From: Lineus longissimus
Taxonomy: Eukaryota > Nemertea > Pilidiophora > Heteronemertea > Lineidae
Length of the DNA stretch: 64,000 nt
Direction of reading: 5' to 3'
NCBI RefSeq assembly: GCF_910592395.1
Contig: NC_088313.1
Span: forward strand, 3,352,501-3,416,500
The notes beneath the pieces were generated by a model, which worked only from the letters and a program-made list of their open reading frames with translations, searched no databases and was not told the origin of the DNA. Numbering within the stretch: position 1 is the stretch's first letter; every line of letters starts with the position of its first letter. The position numbers and the translations under genes were made by a program. Below are positions 34,150 to 46,700 of this stretch, piece after piece.

Positions 34150-37100
34150 ACATTAGATGAATCCTAATGTGAGTCAAAAAGGGAGATCAGCAAAATTTTC
34201 AGAGCATATCTTTGATTGTTCATGATCATACATGTTATTTTCAAACTGTTGATGTAATGGATTCTGTATAGGTGACAAATTGCCGAGAGCTTCAAGTCCA
34301 ATGACGTTAGACTTGAATGGCGATACTGATGTCTGCTATTGATAAGCGCTGTGAGACGGTAGATAATAAGTTGAAAAGCGCAATCTAAGAACTCACTTTA
34401 CTATTGTTTTCATTATAAGCGTAACAATTAATGTGATTCGCTGACTATAAACATGCCTGGAAAGTATAACAATGAAAACTTCTCGAAGACGGAACACCTT
34501 TCGCGCATTTTCATAGCACGATCCAGTCTACGAAATGACGATAGGTGGGCAGCTTCGAAGGATTGAATTTGCTTTGTAGAAGGTGGCAATGAAATGGATC
34601 ATGGCAGCAGCCTTCGTGTTACCATGCCGTCTGGTATCATACATCCGTCTTGAGGAGTTTGCTGTAAAAAAGCACCAACGATAACCGACATACATTTTCG
34701 CCTTGAGCAAGATTCTACCAAACCCGGCTATTATGGAAGGTGAATGGTGTTTTCCATTGGCGATGCATCCGTTTCAAACAACAAACAACATTTTAGATAT
34801 TCCCTCGGGATCTTTGGCGTCAATTATTCGCCCGTGACGCATCACTCTCCACCAGGCGGCAACAGGTGAATGAAATATTCATGAGGAACTCGGCAGAACG
34901 GTCACGGATGTGCGCCGTCGTGATGCAACTTTAATTCGTTCGCGCTCAGGCATAATGCCGTATTTCACTTTGTCAAGGCTTGTACTACAGCGCATTATAC
35001 AAACAAACTTGCATATGGTATAAATATTTGATGGGAAAGGCAAGTGTTCTTATCACCAACAACATATACGATTTTCTACGCCGGTTATAAAGAACTGTTT
35101 ACAAACACGATGGCAACACCGGAGGTTTAGACGACGGCGCACCGGTACGCTCCCTCGTTAAACATTTAAGAAGAGAAAACCTGCAATCTGATCGACTCAT
35201 CTCGATGGGACCTGATCTCTTTATCTATGTATAAGGTGAAAGCAATAGAACCTGTTGATTTCTCCTCCCTAAATCATTAAATAGATGAAACATCCGACAA
35301 GGCGTCTGACTAACATCGGGGAGACGCAACTACAAACAAGTATGATCTATCGACAATCCCCGTGGCACGAAACTGCGCTGTGCACGGTGTCAGTAAAAAA
35401 TAAAGAGCATTGATGTCGTTTTTGGAAACATAAAGCCTTAAGGTAGCAACGACGCACTGCCTAGAGTAGCCTACCATATCTGCTTACATTGAATTAATGC
35501 ATACTGCGAGTCCTCTTCGACCCGGAAGAAGGGTCTGAAGGGACAGACTTGATGAAAGGACTGCAGGTGTAACCTGTCTTTCTGGACCGGCACTTATATT
35601 TCTTGATTGATAGCTACCTGTTCCGTTCATGTAACTAATCTTTCATTATTGACGAAAACGGAACAGAATTTCTATTTTAAAATATATTTTGATCTGTCTC
35701 TGTTTGGGGTCTATTGATCCAAAACATTAAAAGTGTGACCTTGGCGACCGTCAGAAACAAACACGAATCGGAAGCACTGTAACTGTTGCGATTGGTCTAG
35801 CAAACAAGATCAAAAGCTAGAGGAAACCTGTGAAAGTTACACAACCTAAGCTTCCTGTTGCTCAGTTCGTGACTGAGCAAGACATGAAGAGACAAGAGCA
35901 AGTCAGGCGAAGTGATATAATAATCAAGGAACACGGTAGCTTTGATTAAACCGGGGAGGTGTTTGGGGCATTTTATCAGTACCCCTGATAAAGTTAAGAT
36001 TAATGATCAAATGTGTCGAAGACTGAGACTATGAGAAACATTTCTCCAGCCGATTCGTCATTCGAAATTTTCCCAAAGAACGTTTTTCCAGTTTTTTTTC
36101 CACTCCATGCACCTGCTTTGTACCTAATGCTATTGCCAAAGTGTTCAAGTTGACAAACAGTTAATAAATAAAAAAGAGTCGATTGGGGTCGCCTATACAT
36201 GCTTCCCGAAATTGGTGGCTTGCATTGGAACTAACTTTTTCCCCCTTGTCCGTCATTAAATGCATTCAAGTGTGTTGGTCAACCATGACTATCTCCTTTG
36301 TCCCTCCACCATAAGGCCTAGTTTTCCCTTATGACATCACTATTTCGGACACTCAGCGCCCCATTTCTGGATAGGTGTATACTATGTCTGTGCTGGACCC
36401 CCCTCGCACACACACAAACGCCACCACAATGCACCACCCTCCCTCTCACTATTCCAATCCAAGCCAAATGTGTCTGCACCATCCGCAAACGTTCCAGATT
36501 CAGCCAAAAAACTTCCCACCCAACTCATCAGTTTATCAAAGCGCACATCCCTTCAGTTAAGTTCCTGGATGAGCCATTTACCCGTAAATATTGTGTGCAA
36601 CCTCCCTGAACCTCCCACTGCTCTAAGCCGCATACTGTATGCGTTGGTGCCAACTGCACATTGCATCCGCGGCATAAAGTTGACATGCAATTTGCATATT
36701 ACAGTTTTCATTAAAACAGATCTAGAAAATTAGGAATTGCGCCCTCATTAAAGCTTCCTATATTACTGCCTGGCATGCAATAAATTCTGAAGTTGTGATT
36801 GATGCAACTGGTTGCCGGATAATGACATGCACCCTCCCAAACTGAGCTCTCAAATTATTGCGCAGTAACGATCCGTAATACGGGTAAAAGGTAATGAAGC
36901 ATGTTTTCCCCATTCTGTAGCTTTTTTAATTTGTTTTGAAGCTATTGCTGGTATTTTTATTTGCAGTTTATCTATAGTTTTGATTTGATGCCGATTTTGA
37001 AGAGTTATAAAGCAAGACCAGCCGATAAAAAAGTACTTTTGTCTGACCGTATGAAAGCACCTTCAGAGAAAGTCAAATGTTACAATTGGAGATTTTGAGC

Positions 37101-37790
37101 ACGAATTTTGAAAGAGGTTTACAAAGAATTCAAAAGATCAAGCTTACAAGATAGCTATCAATCCTGCGCCAAAATGGCGTCAAATAGCAAAAATTGCATT
37201 CCCTAATGACTCGTGGCGCCGTCTATGAATTTATCCTCCTTTAAATCATTGTTGATTGAATTTTAACATTATCTGTTGCTCTTGTTTAATCAACATAACT
37301 CGTCCTTCGTCCCGCTGCGAAGGAAATGCTATAATCAAACCCCGCTCCATTAATCACGGCGCACTATTCAGATAGCAGAAAATCTCCTCTTTCGGAAGTT
37401 GAACATTAACTTAAACCTAGAAGCTTTCTGGTGGTGATATCTTGGAAAACACGAGCTGTGCAGTTTGATTTATCTTAGGGAATAAGAGAATGCGATTAAT
37501 CAGAATGGTAATTTTCTTGGGGATCATGTAGTAGATAATGTGAAATAACGGAGTAGGTGGTTGCTGGTTTCAAATAGCTCTCGTGCTCGCTAATTGATAA
37601 TCTTAACATGGAAAAGGCCTACACACGCTGTTAATTGGTGTTCGCTGAGTTTTTGTGCCACAAGAATAAAACACTGCCTGAAGCAAAAAGCGCCCTCAAC
37701 ATTAATTTGGTCAAAATCTTATCTTATGGTGATAGTCATTGGTCATCCAGTGTAATTTTTATCTTTTTTCCATGTTTTCAGATGAATTGT
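34150..37790. other. Non-coding stretch
   Basis: No supported gene. Two moderately GC-rich blocks (34795-34960 and 37280-37390) look less random than their surroundings. A C/A-rich tract spans 36390-36560 and produces short proline/histidine-rich frames of low value. Confidence 0.5.
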
Positions 37791-37802
37791 GCATTCCTGC
37801 AG

Positions 37803-37959
37803 TCACATAAACCACAATATGCAAACACATGGCATTGCGCTTGGATGCATGCACTACCAGATAATGCACCACGACAATGTCACCTTCTTTGACAAATGTT
37901 TGAAGCTGCCAATAGCATTACCCGCCACCACCACCAACGCCAGGCCAATGCTACATGAG
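37803..37959 (+). CDS. Candidate internal exon (plus strand), unknown protein
   Basis: Two good acceptors precede it: CCATGTTTTCAG ending at 37781, which would read into an in-frame TGA, and CATTCCTGCAG ending at 37802. From 37803 the frame reads HNMQTHGIALGCMHYQIMHH and DNVTFFDKCLKLPIALPA. It ends at a strong donor GAG|GTAATT at 37959/37960. Length 157 bp is a typical animal exon. A minus-strand candidate overlaps its last 38 bp, so at most one is likely real. No family recognised. Confidence 0.28.
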
Positions 37960-38096
37960 GTAATTCCAGCAACGTAACGTGAATAAATCCAGTCCTGTTT
38001 TCCTTTCTTTCGATAGCTTCAATCTCCGCCACATAAACATCTTTTCTGAGATCTTGGCAGGAACGTGCCTTGAATGAACCACGTGGAGTCAAGAGT
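37922..38096 (-). CDS. Candidate internal exon (minus strand), unknown protein
   Basis: A strong acceptor (GGTTCTCTCTTTCAG) ends at 38097 on the minus strand. The frame reads LLTPRGSFKARSCQDLRKDV, then YVAEIEAIERKENRTGFIHV and TLLELPHVALAWRWWWW, up to a good donor GCGG|GTAATG at 37922/37921. The run of four tryptophans comes from a TGG repeat, which argues for caution. It overlaps the plus-strand candidate and lies downstream of the polyadenylation signal of the terminal-exon candidate at 38235-38458, so if real it belongs to another transcript or an alternative form. Confidence 0.28.
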
Positions 38097-38202
38097 CTGA
38101 AAGAGAGAACCCGCTGTTTCTTGTGCCGAGTCCCCACTACAACAGAGACCTGTCAGATTAAAAACACAAAACTGTCAGTGCTGCTGTCAATTTGCTTGAT
38201 GG

Positions 38203-38208
38203 TTTATT
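38203..38208 (-). promoter_or_regulatory. AATAAA polyadenylation signal (minus strand)
   Basis: TTTATT on the plus strand is AATAAA on the minus strand, 27 bases past the stop codon of the candidate terminal exon at 38235. A T/G-rich stretch (TTTTGTGTTTTTAAT) follows about 40 bases later. Confidence 0.4.
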
Positions 38209-38234
38209 TGAAACCTTAAAGAAGTGTGATTCAT

Positions 38235-38458
38235 TTACATGTCAAAGGCTTCTTTTCTTCCCAAGTGCATTGGTTTGAGGCGAATATTAACGCTCATCTG
38301 CAGAGCATCATCACTTTCTTCTTCCAGTCTAAGCAGCATACACATTGGCTGATTCCATCCTACATGTCCTAGTGGGAACTGATAGACTTCCAGAAAAAGG
38401 AGTGGGGTTCCGACCAAGGTCCAAAATGCAGATAATTTCGCAAAAGTTTTAGTGAACC
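38235..38458 (-). CDS. Candidate 3'-terminal exon, unknown protein
   Basis: The minus-strand frame reads AFWTLVGTPLLFLEVYQFPL, GHVGWNQPMCMLLRLEEESD and MSVNIRLKPMHLGRKEAFDM, ending at TAA (38235-38237). Codon composition is strongly protein-like, and a polyadenylation signal follows 27 bases later. The only AG within the open part is CTGAATAAG at 38460-38459, a weak acceptor, so the upstream boundary is unsure. Domain family not recognised. The coding content, stop codon and AATAAA in close order make this one of the better exon candidates in the window. Confidence 0.35.
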
Positions 38459-38500
38459 CTTATTCAGTTTCGTGTACATTCGTCACAAGATTTTTGCAAG

Positions 38501-38710
38501 ATGGCTAATAACTTCGAATCTTACAAGAATCTTGTAACGCATGACCTGAGCAAAGTCGTAACAAAAAATCCTGATTTTCGACAAGGGAAGACTCTGGCTA
38601 TTTATGCGAAAGACTACCCCACGTTCATCTTGACCCTGAATGTATTGACATGGCCCAGCTTTCAGACAACGCTGGCGGAGGCTACGGGGGCAATGCCGCT
38701 AGAAGTTTAG
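38501..38710 (+). pseudogene. Coding-like segment with diverged repeat (copy 2; partner at 4776)
   Basis: An ATG at 38501 in good context (AAG before, G after) opens a 69-codon frame (MANNFESYKNLVTHDLSK...). A second frame over 38585-38725 reads EDSGYLCERLPHVHLDPECI and DMAQLSDNAGGGYGGNAARS and is equally protein-like. The part from 38625 onward is the diverged partner of 4776-4875. Two competing frames and the decayed partner suggest a frame-damaged coding relic, perhaps of a mobile element, rather than an intact gene. Confidence 0.35.
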
Positions 38711-38729
38711 TATGCCCATCGTTGTCCTA

Positions 38730-41700
38730 GTTGACGAATTCCCTTCACAATACATGTACATTATTTTTTTATTTAGTGTTTTGTCAATAGTTTGTGACCC
38801 TTTCAAACCATCGCATTTTGTGACTTCAACTCCCCGTGCGCACGACTATCAAGTTCTTCTTTCAACGAGTTTGGCAGATAATCTTGATAACAAAGACATG
38901 TACATCGATGCCCCAGAATTTCTTCTGCGCAGTTTTTTAAGCTTCGTAAAGATTTTTGCTTCGTCTTCCTTAATCGTTTTTTTCTCGTTATTTTCGGCTT
39001 ATACTTCAGCCTTTCAGCTTAGGCAGACTGCCGATAATATCCATTTCGATATCAAATGAAAGCCAGTTAACAATTTGACAGCAACTAGTCTACTATTTGA
39101 GTGCACTTGGCATCTCATCTCGGACATGAATATCATGTGTATAGCATAGATATCAAGCAATAAGTGTGTGGAAGATTTCCTACAAAAACTGCGCGCATCA
39201 GGTAATGTACATGTAAGTATGTACAAGTACGTTGGATGTTGGCATAACGTCAAGAGTTGAAAAGTGGGAATATTTTAAATCGCAAGGTTTTGATTTTAAA
39301 CGCGTTTTGCTGGGTTTATTTGTAAGCAAAACAAACTTTTTGTATGCAGATCTCGAAATCTTTAAGACGGAAATTCTGAATTATGTACACATAGAGTACA
39401 TTCAGTTTCTAAACTTCCAAATACAGGGAACGCGACTTCTTGTCGAGGAAGTTCCATTTCCCCCACCACCACACACGCACACACCAGCGCCTCAATCAAT
39501 ACTGGCACGTATACGAGCCCTTTTCAATCCACCCACTCCTTATTTTCGAAGCTATAATGCACATCAAATTACACCAATATGGTGAAGAGTTTTTTTGTAA
39601 ATAGCAGTGCCCTCTTAATCCCCAATCCACTCACTTCTAAGGTACGCACAGCAGATGACACCATGCAGTAAGTAAAAAAAGGCAAATATTAGACAAAGGG
39701 TGAAAATAGAGCCTTTTTCGATCCAGAACCCAAATCTTTTTTTAACTTATCTGTCTAGCGTCGACAATATCTCCAATTTATCGATATGATTTTGAGGACT
39801 GTATTCATACGCTCATAAGATCATAAATTTGTCCGAATCACAATGCACTGCCCTATCAGTGGCAACGGGAAAGCTTTCTGTCAATTTACTATTTGAGGAA
39901 AAAGTTATTTCCCAATGTCAAGTGACGAAAATGCGTCATCAACGCAACACAAGTGAGAAGAATTTTTGCCAAATCCGGCGACGCAATCTAATATATACTT
40001 TGATATTTTGATGTTTTGACAAGACGTGGGAATGAAATAGTTAATGCAGTACAGTTTTCCATACAATGATAGCAAATAACAACATATCAGAATTAATTTT
40101 CAGATGGGATGTGGGAGGGTTATATCAGACATAGGCGAATATGTCCATGTCTCATATTTATTTGAGAAGCGGACAATAATGAAAATATCAGTTTTCAAAG
40201 GTACGACAGGATATGTACCCACTGTAAACGTACGTGACACATGTTCGTTTACACTTGCGTTTATTTGATATGTGAGAGCCTAAATTACTGATCACACTCG
40301 ATATGTTTTGTAGGAAACCGCGACGGTTTTCACGCCCGAGTTTGCTATTTTTGCATTCAAAATTTCGCCGTAACATGCGGCGGTTTCCCGGTGTAGTGGA
40401 ATCTACATTTTACACTTCATGGACCCGTCCAACATATTGGAGAAGATTGGACCAAAAAAGATGAAACTTGGAACAGTTTTGGTCGATTAATGAAAATCAA
40501 CTACTGCTAGTTGACTGATAAGTTATCCTACTTCAACGAAGTTAAGGAGGCAAAGTCATTCCTAAGCCTAGTCACGTTTGATGTAATCGAGTTGGCAAAC
40601 CGTTCTTGCCACCAATATACGAAATAGCAAAGTTGGTTAAAGACAAATAATCATAACGGCTTCAAAGTCACAAACTTTTTCTGTTGACAGTCGTACGATT
40701 AACAAAGATGTTTACGATCCTATAAAGTAATAGAGAAGGACTCTGCAAACACTAGTGGTTTACCAATGTCACCAGTAAAGACACGACATGAGCTTGCGCG
40801 CCATTAACAACTAAAGACTCCTCTTTTGCCACTTGTAGGCTATTACGTAGCATCAATTACACGTTGTTGAATGCAACCAGCACACGAGTGGAATCACTAA
40901 AATCCATATTATCGCCCTCCGATTGTGTCTTAAGAGTTTCTGGTATTGGCTGGTGGTGTAGTAATGGGTAACGGCACTTGCCGATGTCTGTTGTCATTAG
41001 ACCACGCCACTTCATAATGGTACGTGGAGGATGAAATGACATAAGTCAATGGACCGGAGTAATTTGAAGGTAAAATGTTTCGCTATGAGCTGATGGTTGG
41101 CCGGTGGAGGCGTTCCTTTAGCTACTTTGGCTATTGATGTTTGGTTCCGCTAAAAGCAGGTCCTTCAGTAATGACCGTAGATATCGAAATTAGACGATTG
41201 TAAGTGATGTAGAAGTGCTTTTGTTGATACTCTGCTCATTCTTATATGACACTCGTTAGCTTTTTTCATTAGTGGTTGGAAGTAGTTGGTTTGTTCAACA
41301 AATGGATAAACATATCACACAGGTAATGATGACATCAGGTACTAAAAGCTCAACCAGTATTCAAAGGATGGTAGGGCCTCATTTGTCACAGTGTCGTTAT
41401 GAGTCGTACCTGTTTTGGTTTAATGAAATAAATAAGTTATCATCTCCGATCATAGTGCTTTTATAGGTTGTCTTAAAGGGATGAGGCTTAACATGTAACG
41501 AGGGTAAATATCATTTTCTAGGAGTTTTTTTACATTCTAAGTTACATACCATTTGTTGCTAAGAGCTAAGAAAGTAATCAGCATGATCAATCGTTCCATT
41601 ACTGCAGAGGGGATATTATAAATTGTACAATGCTGTTCTGACTCGATGGCCTAAAGTGGTCATTACCTCCAAGTACTTATTTCCAAATCATATATTAACG

Positions 41701-43345
41701 AGGTATCATCAGCAGAACCACTCTGTCTAAGTGTAATCTTTTTTGTAACTTTGAAGAGTCTTCATCAAAAGTAGACTATGTTCCCTTTGTAGTTTGAATA
41801 CGGATGTTTTGGTGAAGGATTTGGATATTACGTGGGACAATAGAATGTTGTGATCTTGACAAGATGCTTAGAGTGGTACGGAGCACATATATCTTCTCCA
41901 CCACAACAACTCAACCTAAACCCTTCCTACAAACACACCCTAACACCAGCGTGAACAAAAACCAATGATCTCATATCGAAATAATACGTAAAAATTTCTT
42001 TTTCCAATATTTCGCAACATAATTCGAGACTAGACGGCAAACAATACTGTCACCATTGACAGTTATCGCTATTTTCTATTCCAACCTCGATCACCTTATG
42101 TGCTGCCGTGCAAAAGCATTAATAACAATAGGACGAAGCTACGTGTAGCCCACAACAGGTTTTGTTTTTGATATTATTAGCAATCAGATTGCATTATCAA
42201 TATATGTCATTGTGATTGATTCGCATATCATGCACGGATATGAGAAACCTAACGTATCAGGCTATGCATCAAATTGCAAAGTCATGAACTCTTAATAGCG
42301 AAACCTAATTTTCTCCGGGAAGTAACAATAGTTTAGTAGGCAACATGCTTTTCTTCATGGTCATGGCATTCTGCATATACCTGTTAAGGATGCAGATGCG
42401 TAATTGACAGCACATGAAGAGCTATACTGCAAGTTGCGAGGATCTGCACTGATTTACCTTTCATCGTCTCCAGCGATGCTGACTAAAAGCATCGTCGATT
42501 GTGAAATTACGATTCAGAAAAGCAGACTGAGTTCAGATTTTCAGAAATCTGATCATTGCATTTACGATATCGTTTTGAACCTGCAAAAACCAGAAGCAGA
42601 ATTTCAGAATTGAAGACAATGCTATCTAGGGCATCTCGCACAACCGCCAGCAGCATACAGTCATGTCCATCGATCTAGCTCGAAGTTTCAAATTGTATGG
42701 GACTGAAGAAATAACATGCAGTGCAACTTAAAAGATTGTTTCCATTCCCGACTCTATTTAGATTAGGTGGACATGCTTCAGCATGATTCAACAGATAGTC
42801 CAAGAAAGGCCCCATTCGTTTCATGTCGCGACCAGTCAAATGCTTTAAATACTACTAGTATTTGAAGTGAAGACACATATTCTGTGCCCCACAGTTCGTA
42901 CGTGCTTTGTGTATCCTCCAAAAAATCAATGTAATATCAGCAACCCACTACCTAACCATCTTCTTTAAACAATCACAAAACTCATTTGCCCACATTTATC
43001 GTAACAATCATAATTTTACGATTGCGCACAATTCAAGAAGTGGAATATGACCAACAAGGCGATGATCTGCTCATGGCGTGCTAGCAAGAGACACACGAGT
43101 AGAAAACAAGTCGAAATAATTGGCAATCCTGTGGATTATTCCCGAAGGTTTTGTGATGTGTTAATGCTTTAATGAATGCCAACGTTTTATTTCCATGTTT
43201 ATATTAGTTAGTAGATAAAAAACACTATTTCGATTGGCAGCAACACGCAGTTATAGATTTCGCACTGATGAGAATGCTTCTACTGGTATAGTATTCCTGT
43301 TGCTTGTTATGACACAGACTCGTCATTAAAAAAGGTACCTACCCT
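38730..43345. other. Non-coding stretch
   Basis: No supported gene. TACATGTA palindromes lie near 38753 and 39207. A short inverted repeat (GGAAACCGC at 40313-40321 and its complement at 40380-40388) may be a hairpin remnant. Open frames at 38712-39059 and 39232-39585 have no support. Confidence 0.5.
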
Positions 43346-43351
43346 ACACGC

Positions 43352-43732
43352 ATGTGGCATTCCCCATATTATGGTGACGGAGTAAGATATGGTTCTTTAG
43401 AGACTTCAGACCTTCAAAAATCATCGGCTGTCGGTGTTGCGCCATGGAAATCACACCGGCGCCAAGGCCACGGTCGGACCCTGACTCCTGAGATCAAGAG
43501 GGCGACTCTCTTCGACAGCATAGGGGCGCCCCTTTCTCTCAGAGAGCTGACCATGGTCTTGCCCTACTATTTGATCCCGGATCAAGATGCTTTGCTATTG
43601 AAACCAACGACCTCAGATGGACTACAAAACACCAAAGGGGAAAAATTCAATTTCACGGAACCACCATATCTGCATGAAACGATGCCAGCATTAAGTAAAC
43701 CTTTGCTGTATCGAAAAGAACGCCTACACTGA
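43352..43732 (+). CDS. Candidate ORF, 126 aa, unknown function
   Basis: From ATG (MWHSPYYGDGVRYGSLETSD) to TGA. The middle is more GC-rich than the surroundings and reads RTLTPEIKRATLFDSIGAPL then SLRELTMVLPYYLIPDQDAL; the end is rich in proline and lysine. No signal peptide or membrane segment. It could be an exon or a small gene; the -3 base of the start is C, a weak context. Frames of this length are near the chance limit, so the local composition shift is the main support. Confidence 0.27.
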   Translation: MWHSPYYGDGVRYGSLETSDLQKSSAVGVAPWKSHRRQGHGRTLTPEIKRATLFDSIGAPLSLRELTMVLPYYLIPDQDALLLKPTTSDGLQNTKGEKFNFTEPPYLHETMPALSKPLLYRKERLH

Positions 43733-43734
43733 CG

Positions 43735-46700
43735 CTTGTTCTACGATTGTGTAGTATTGTATCGTCTTCAGCCGACCGATAATGCATTTAGAAACTGCAT
43801 GCGCCTAGGAAAAAAAAGAAGAAAGTGATGTATTTACTTGCCAGATCAAACAAGACTGTGTACCTATTAGTACAGCAGCTCTTAAAACGACCAGATTCCA
43901 TTACGCAATTATGTGTGTGTATATTAACCAAATGCGATAAGCTCAAATACAGAAGACGAATAGAGAATATCAAAGGCAGATGAATCGTACTTTTCTTGAG
44001 CTGATTTTAGCATCAGGAACCACATGGCGTATTTGTTGATACAAACCGGTTGAAAATACCCTATGTCAACGTCGCACAATGAAGACAGCAGCAGCCGGAA
44101 AGCTCTCTAGAAAATGAAAGCCTATTGTCGTGTCGGTCAAAGAAAAGCCGAAATCATGCAGGGTATGGTGTATGTAAAAGGGAAATAAAAATGGTATGCT
44201 CAGTTGCCAGACCACTGTTCTATGAAAAAAAGGGAAATGCTTCTTGCCAAGGTCGAATGTAATGATGCAGTGTCTTCTGCCCCTACAGCAGTTATATTCA
44301 TCTGTTGTTATCAAGTCAGCCATCTCATATCTCTGTTAGTGCAAAAAAATTATTGCTACATACATGTCCGCAAGATAAATGACAATACGTGCCCCCATTC
44401 GTCATCAGTGCTGGTCCTAATTGTTATCGGTTGAGCGCAGGGCAATCCTAATAGCGGGAACAACCACACAAGATAATCAGCTGCCCGCGCTGGTCTCCCA
44501 TGGGCATGGCGAGGAAATAGGACTTCCGATGTGAGGGGACATTAAGAGCCAGGCGGCTGCAGCGGGCTTATCTCCGTGTCGTGGATTAGGCTCCGGAGTT
44601 GTAGGAGTCCACGGGGAGATGGTGGCATGGAAAGGCCGATTTTTATGTGATTATGGCATCCTGTTGCCAGAGTGTTGACCCCTTCCCTAGTAGGCCTCCA
44701 TGTTGTACAACTGAAGCCGTCTAATGGAGAACTTCTTTCAAGTTCATGCAGTGTATAAAGTTAATCGAACCAATTCGAAGGTTTTGTAGAAACATACTCT
44801 GTCACTTCTGTTGGCGTATCCGATCCGACGTGGCAAAGTTTCCCCTGGTCTTGATGCGGTATAAGCATGCATGCCCCACACTTAAAGTGCATCATGGGGT
44901 GTCACACGACTATTAAGTTTAACGCTGCCGGACTTCAGTATGTTATTATTTCTACGACCGCAACCGAATTTTTTTAGAATACAAATGCGTTATAGGCATC
45001 CAGGTATGATGTTCATTTGCTCTTGAATTTGGGGAAAACACACCAAAACTTGGTTACTTTGAAATGATATTGCGAATGAACTTATCGCGGTAGCTTGACA
45101 CCAACCACTTGCCCAAGGGGTGTATATACAAATACGAAGCGCGCAGTGACCGCTTGATATATACCGTACAGGAAATTGCGGGACAGGATCATTAATCTGC
45201 AGACTATGTTTGTATCTCCTGGACGCGTCATGCGAGCGATACCGCACTCAATAAGGGATGTCTTTATTTACATTCGAAACATCCGTCTCCTGGCTACAAA
45301 ACGATAGCTCGGGCAGCACCCACCCTAAAGGATGGTGGCGATCGCACGGTCCGTGAAAAAAATGACGGGAAATTGCGATACATCGTAATTAATGATAAAT
45401 AATTAATCGTGAATCGATTGCTGGACGTGACAAAATGGACGTTTTACCGCAAGTTGGCTATCAGTTTGCGTCGAATTGACCAAGCGAAACTGCTTCGCAT
45501 CGGTTAAGCTGAAAGTGCTCGTCCACTCCTCTCAATGGGATTGGTGACGGTAATGGCCCCATTATGATAAGGATAACTGGGGAGAATTTGGCTGAAACGG
45601 ATATTAAAGGAGACGTTATTAAACAAACGATTTTTAAGCTTCTGATATACATGCAACTCCAGGTGACATTCTGGACAATTCTGCAGGTGTGAAGTGCTCT
45701 TTATCAATTTTTTATGCCAAAGATGGCCATTCATGTTTACAAAAGCAACATGATTTATTAGCATGCAGTACAGTCGTACAGTGTATAATACAGCGTACAG
45801 TCGTAAGTGCTGTCGTTTGATCCTTGTACCATGTGTTTACGGTTCCTAAACGCCAATCATCTATGATTTTGTCTATGGGGTAACACAGATCAAACCACGG
45901 GGTCAGAAATTAATAGCAGTGAAGCATGGTTTATCGTCGGTGAATAGAGCAATTACTGAGAGTGGTCGAATATATGGTTTGTGTGATTGCTCGACGATTC
46001 GATATCTGTTATGGCTTTGGGTGAAAGCGACAATCAAATCAAACCTATTTGTATGCTCGTGTACTTATCTTAAAGAGTAGGATGTTTGGCTATTCAGTGA
46101 AAAGGAAGTCATTCGAACATGACAGCAAAAAAGCAATCATGGGCAACATGTCACATATCATTTTATTATTTCGAACAATGTGTGGCCCAAGTCGGCTATG
46201 TCTATGAATGCTCAAGAGCTAATTTGACTTTATTTGTTCAAGAAGCAACGTTAGCAGTTCCCATTTGAGTTTATTTTCGTTGAGCGTATAATTAAACAAA
46301 CGTAAATCGGGCATCTGATGTACGTATGTTCACTTCTTGTTGTGAATCACGTATATCTCAAATCGAATGAGGATCTTGATCCTCTCTCCAATTAAAACAT
46401 TCCACAAAAGTGCATTCTCGTTGGCTGTGACAATAAACCGAACTACGTCTTGTACTTTCAAGATTTGGCCTAGCAAAGGGCACATCATCCTATCATTGCT
46501 CTGCTGAACGGAAATAGATTTCGTGGTTATACTTCCCCCATTACGTGTCCCCCATTCGTTGTTTGAGGACAAAGTCACAACATGAAGACAACGTCACAAC
46601 CAAAACGCAGGGACAAGATCACGCGTTATTGATCGTAGACCGATATGACTTCACTTCTCTCCCGTATAATCGCCGATACGAATGGCCCCTCGTTATTATT

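Noticed and set aside
36390-36560. Proline/histidine-rich frames
   Set aside because: They result from a C/A-rich tract and are open in several frames.
38712-39585. Two plus frames of 115 and 117 codons
   Set aside because: Hydrophobic and low-complexity parts from T-rich DNA, no consensus splice boundaries, alternative non-ATG start for the second.
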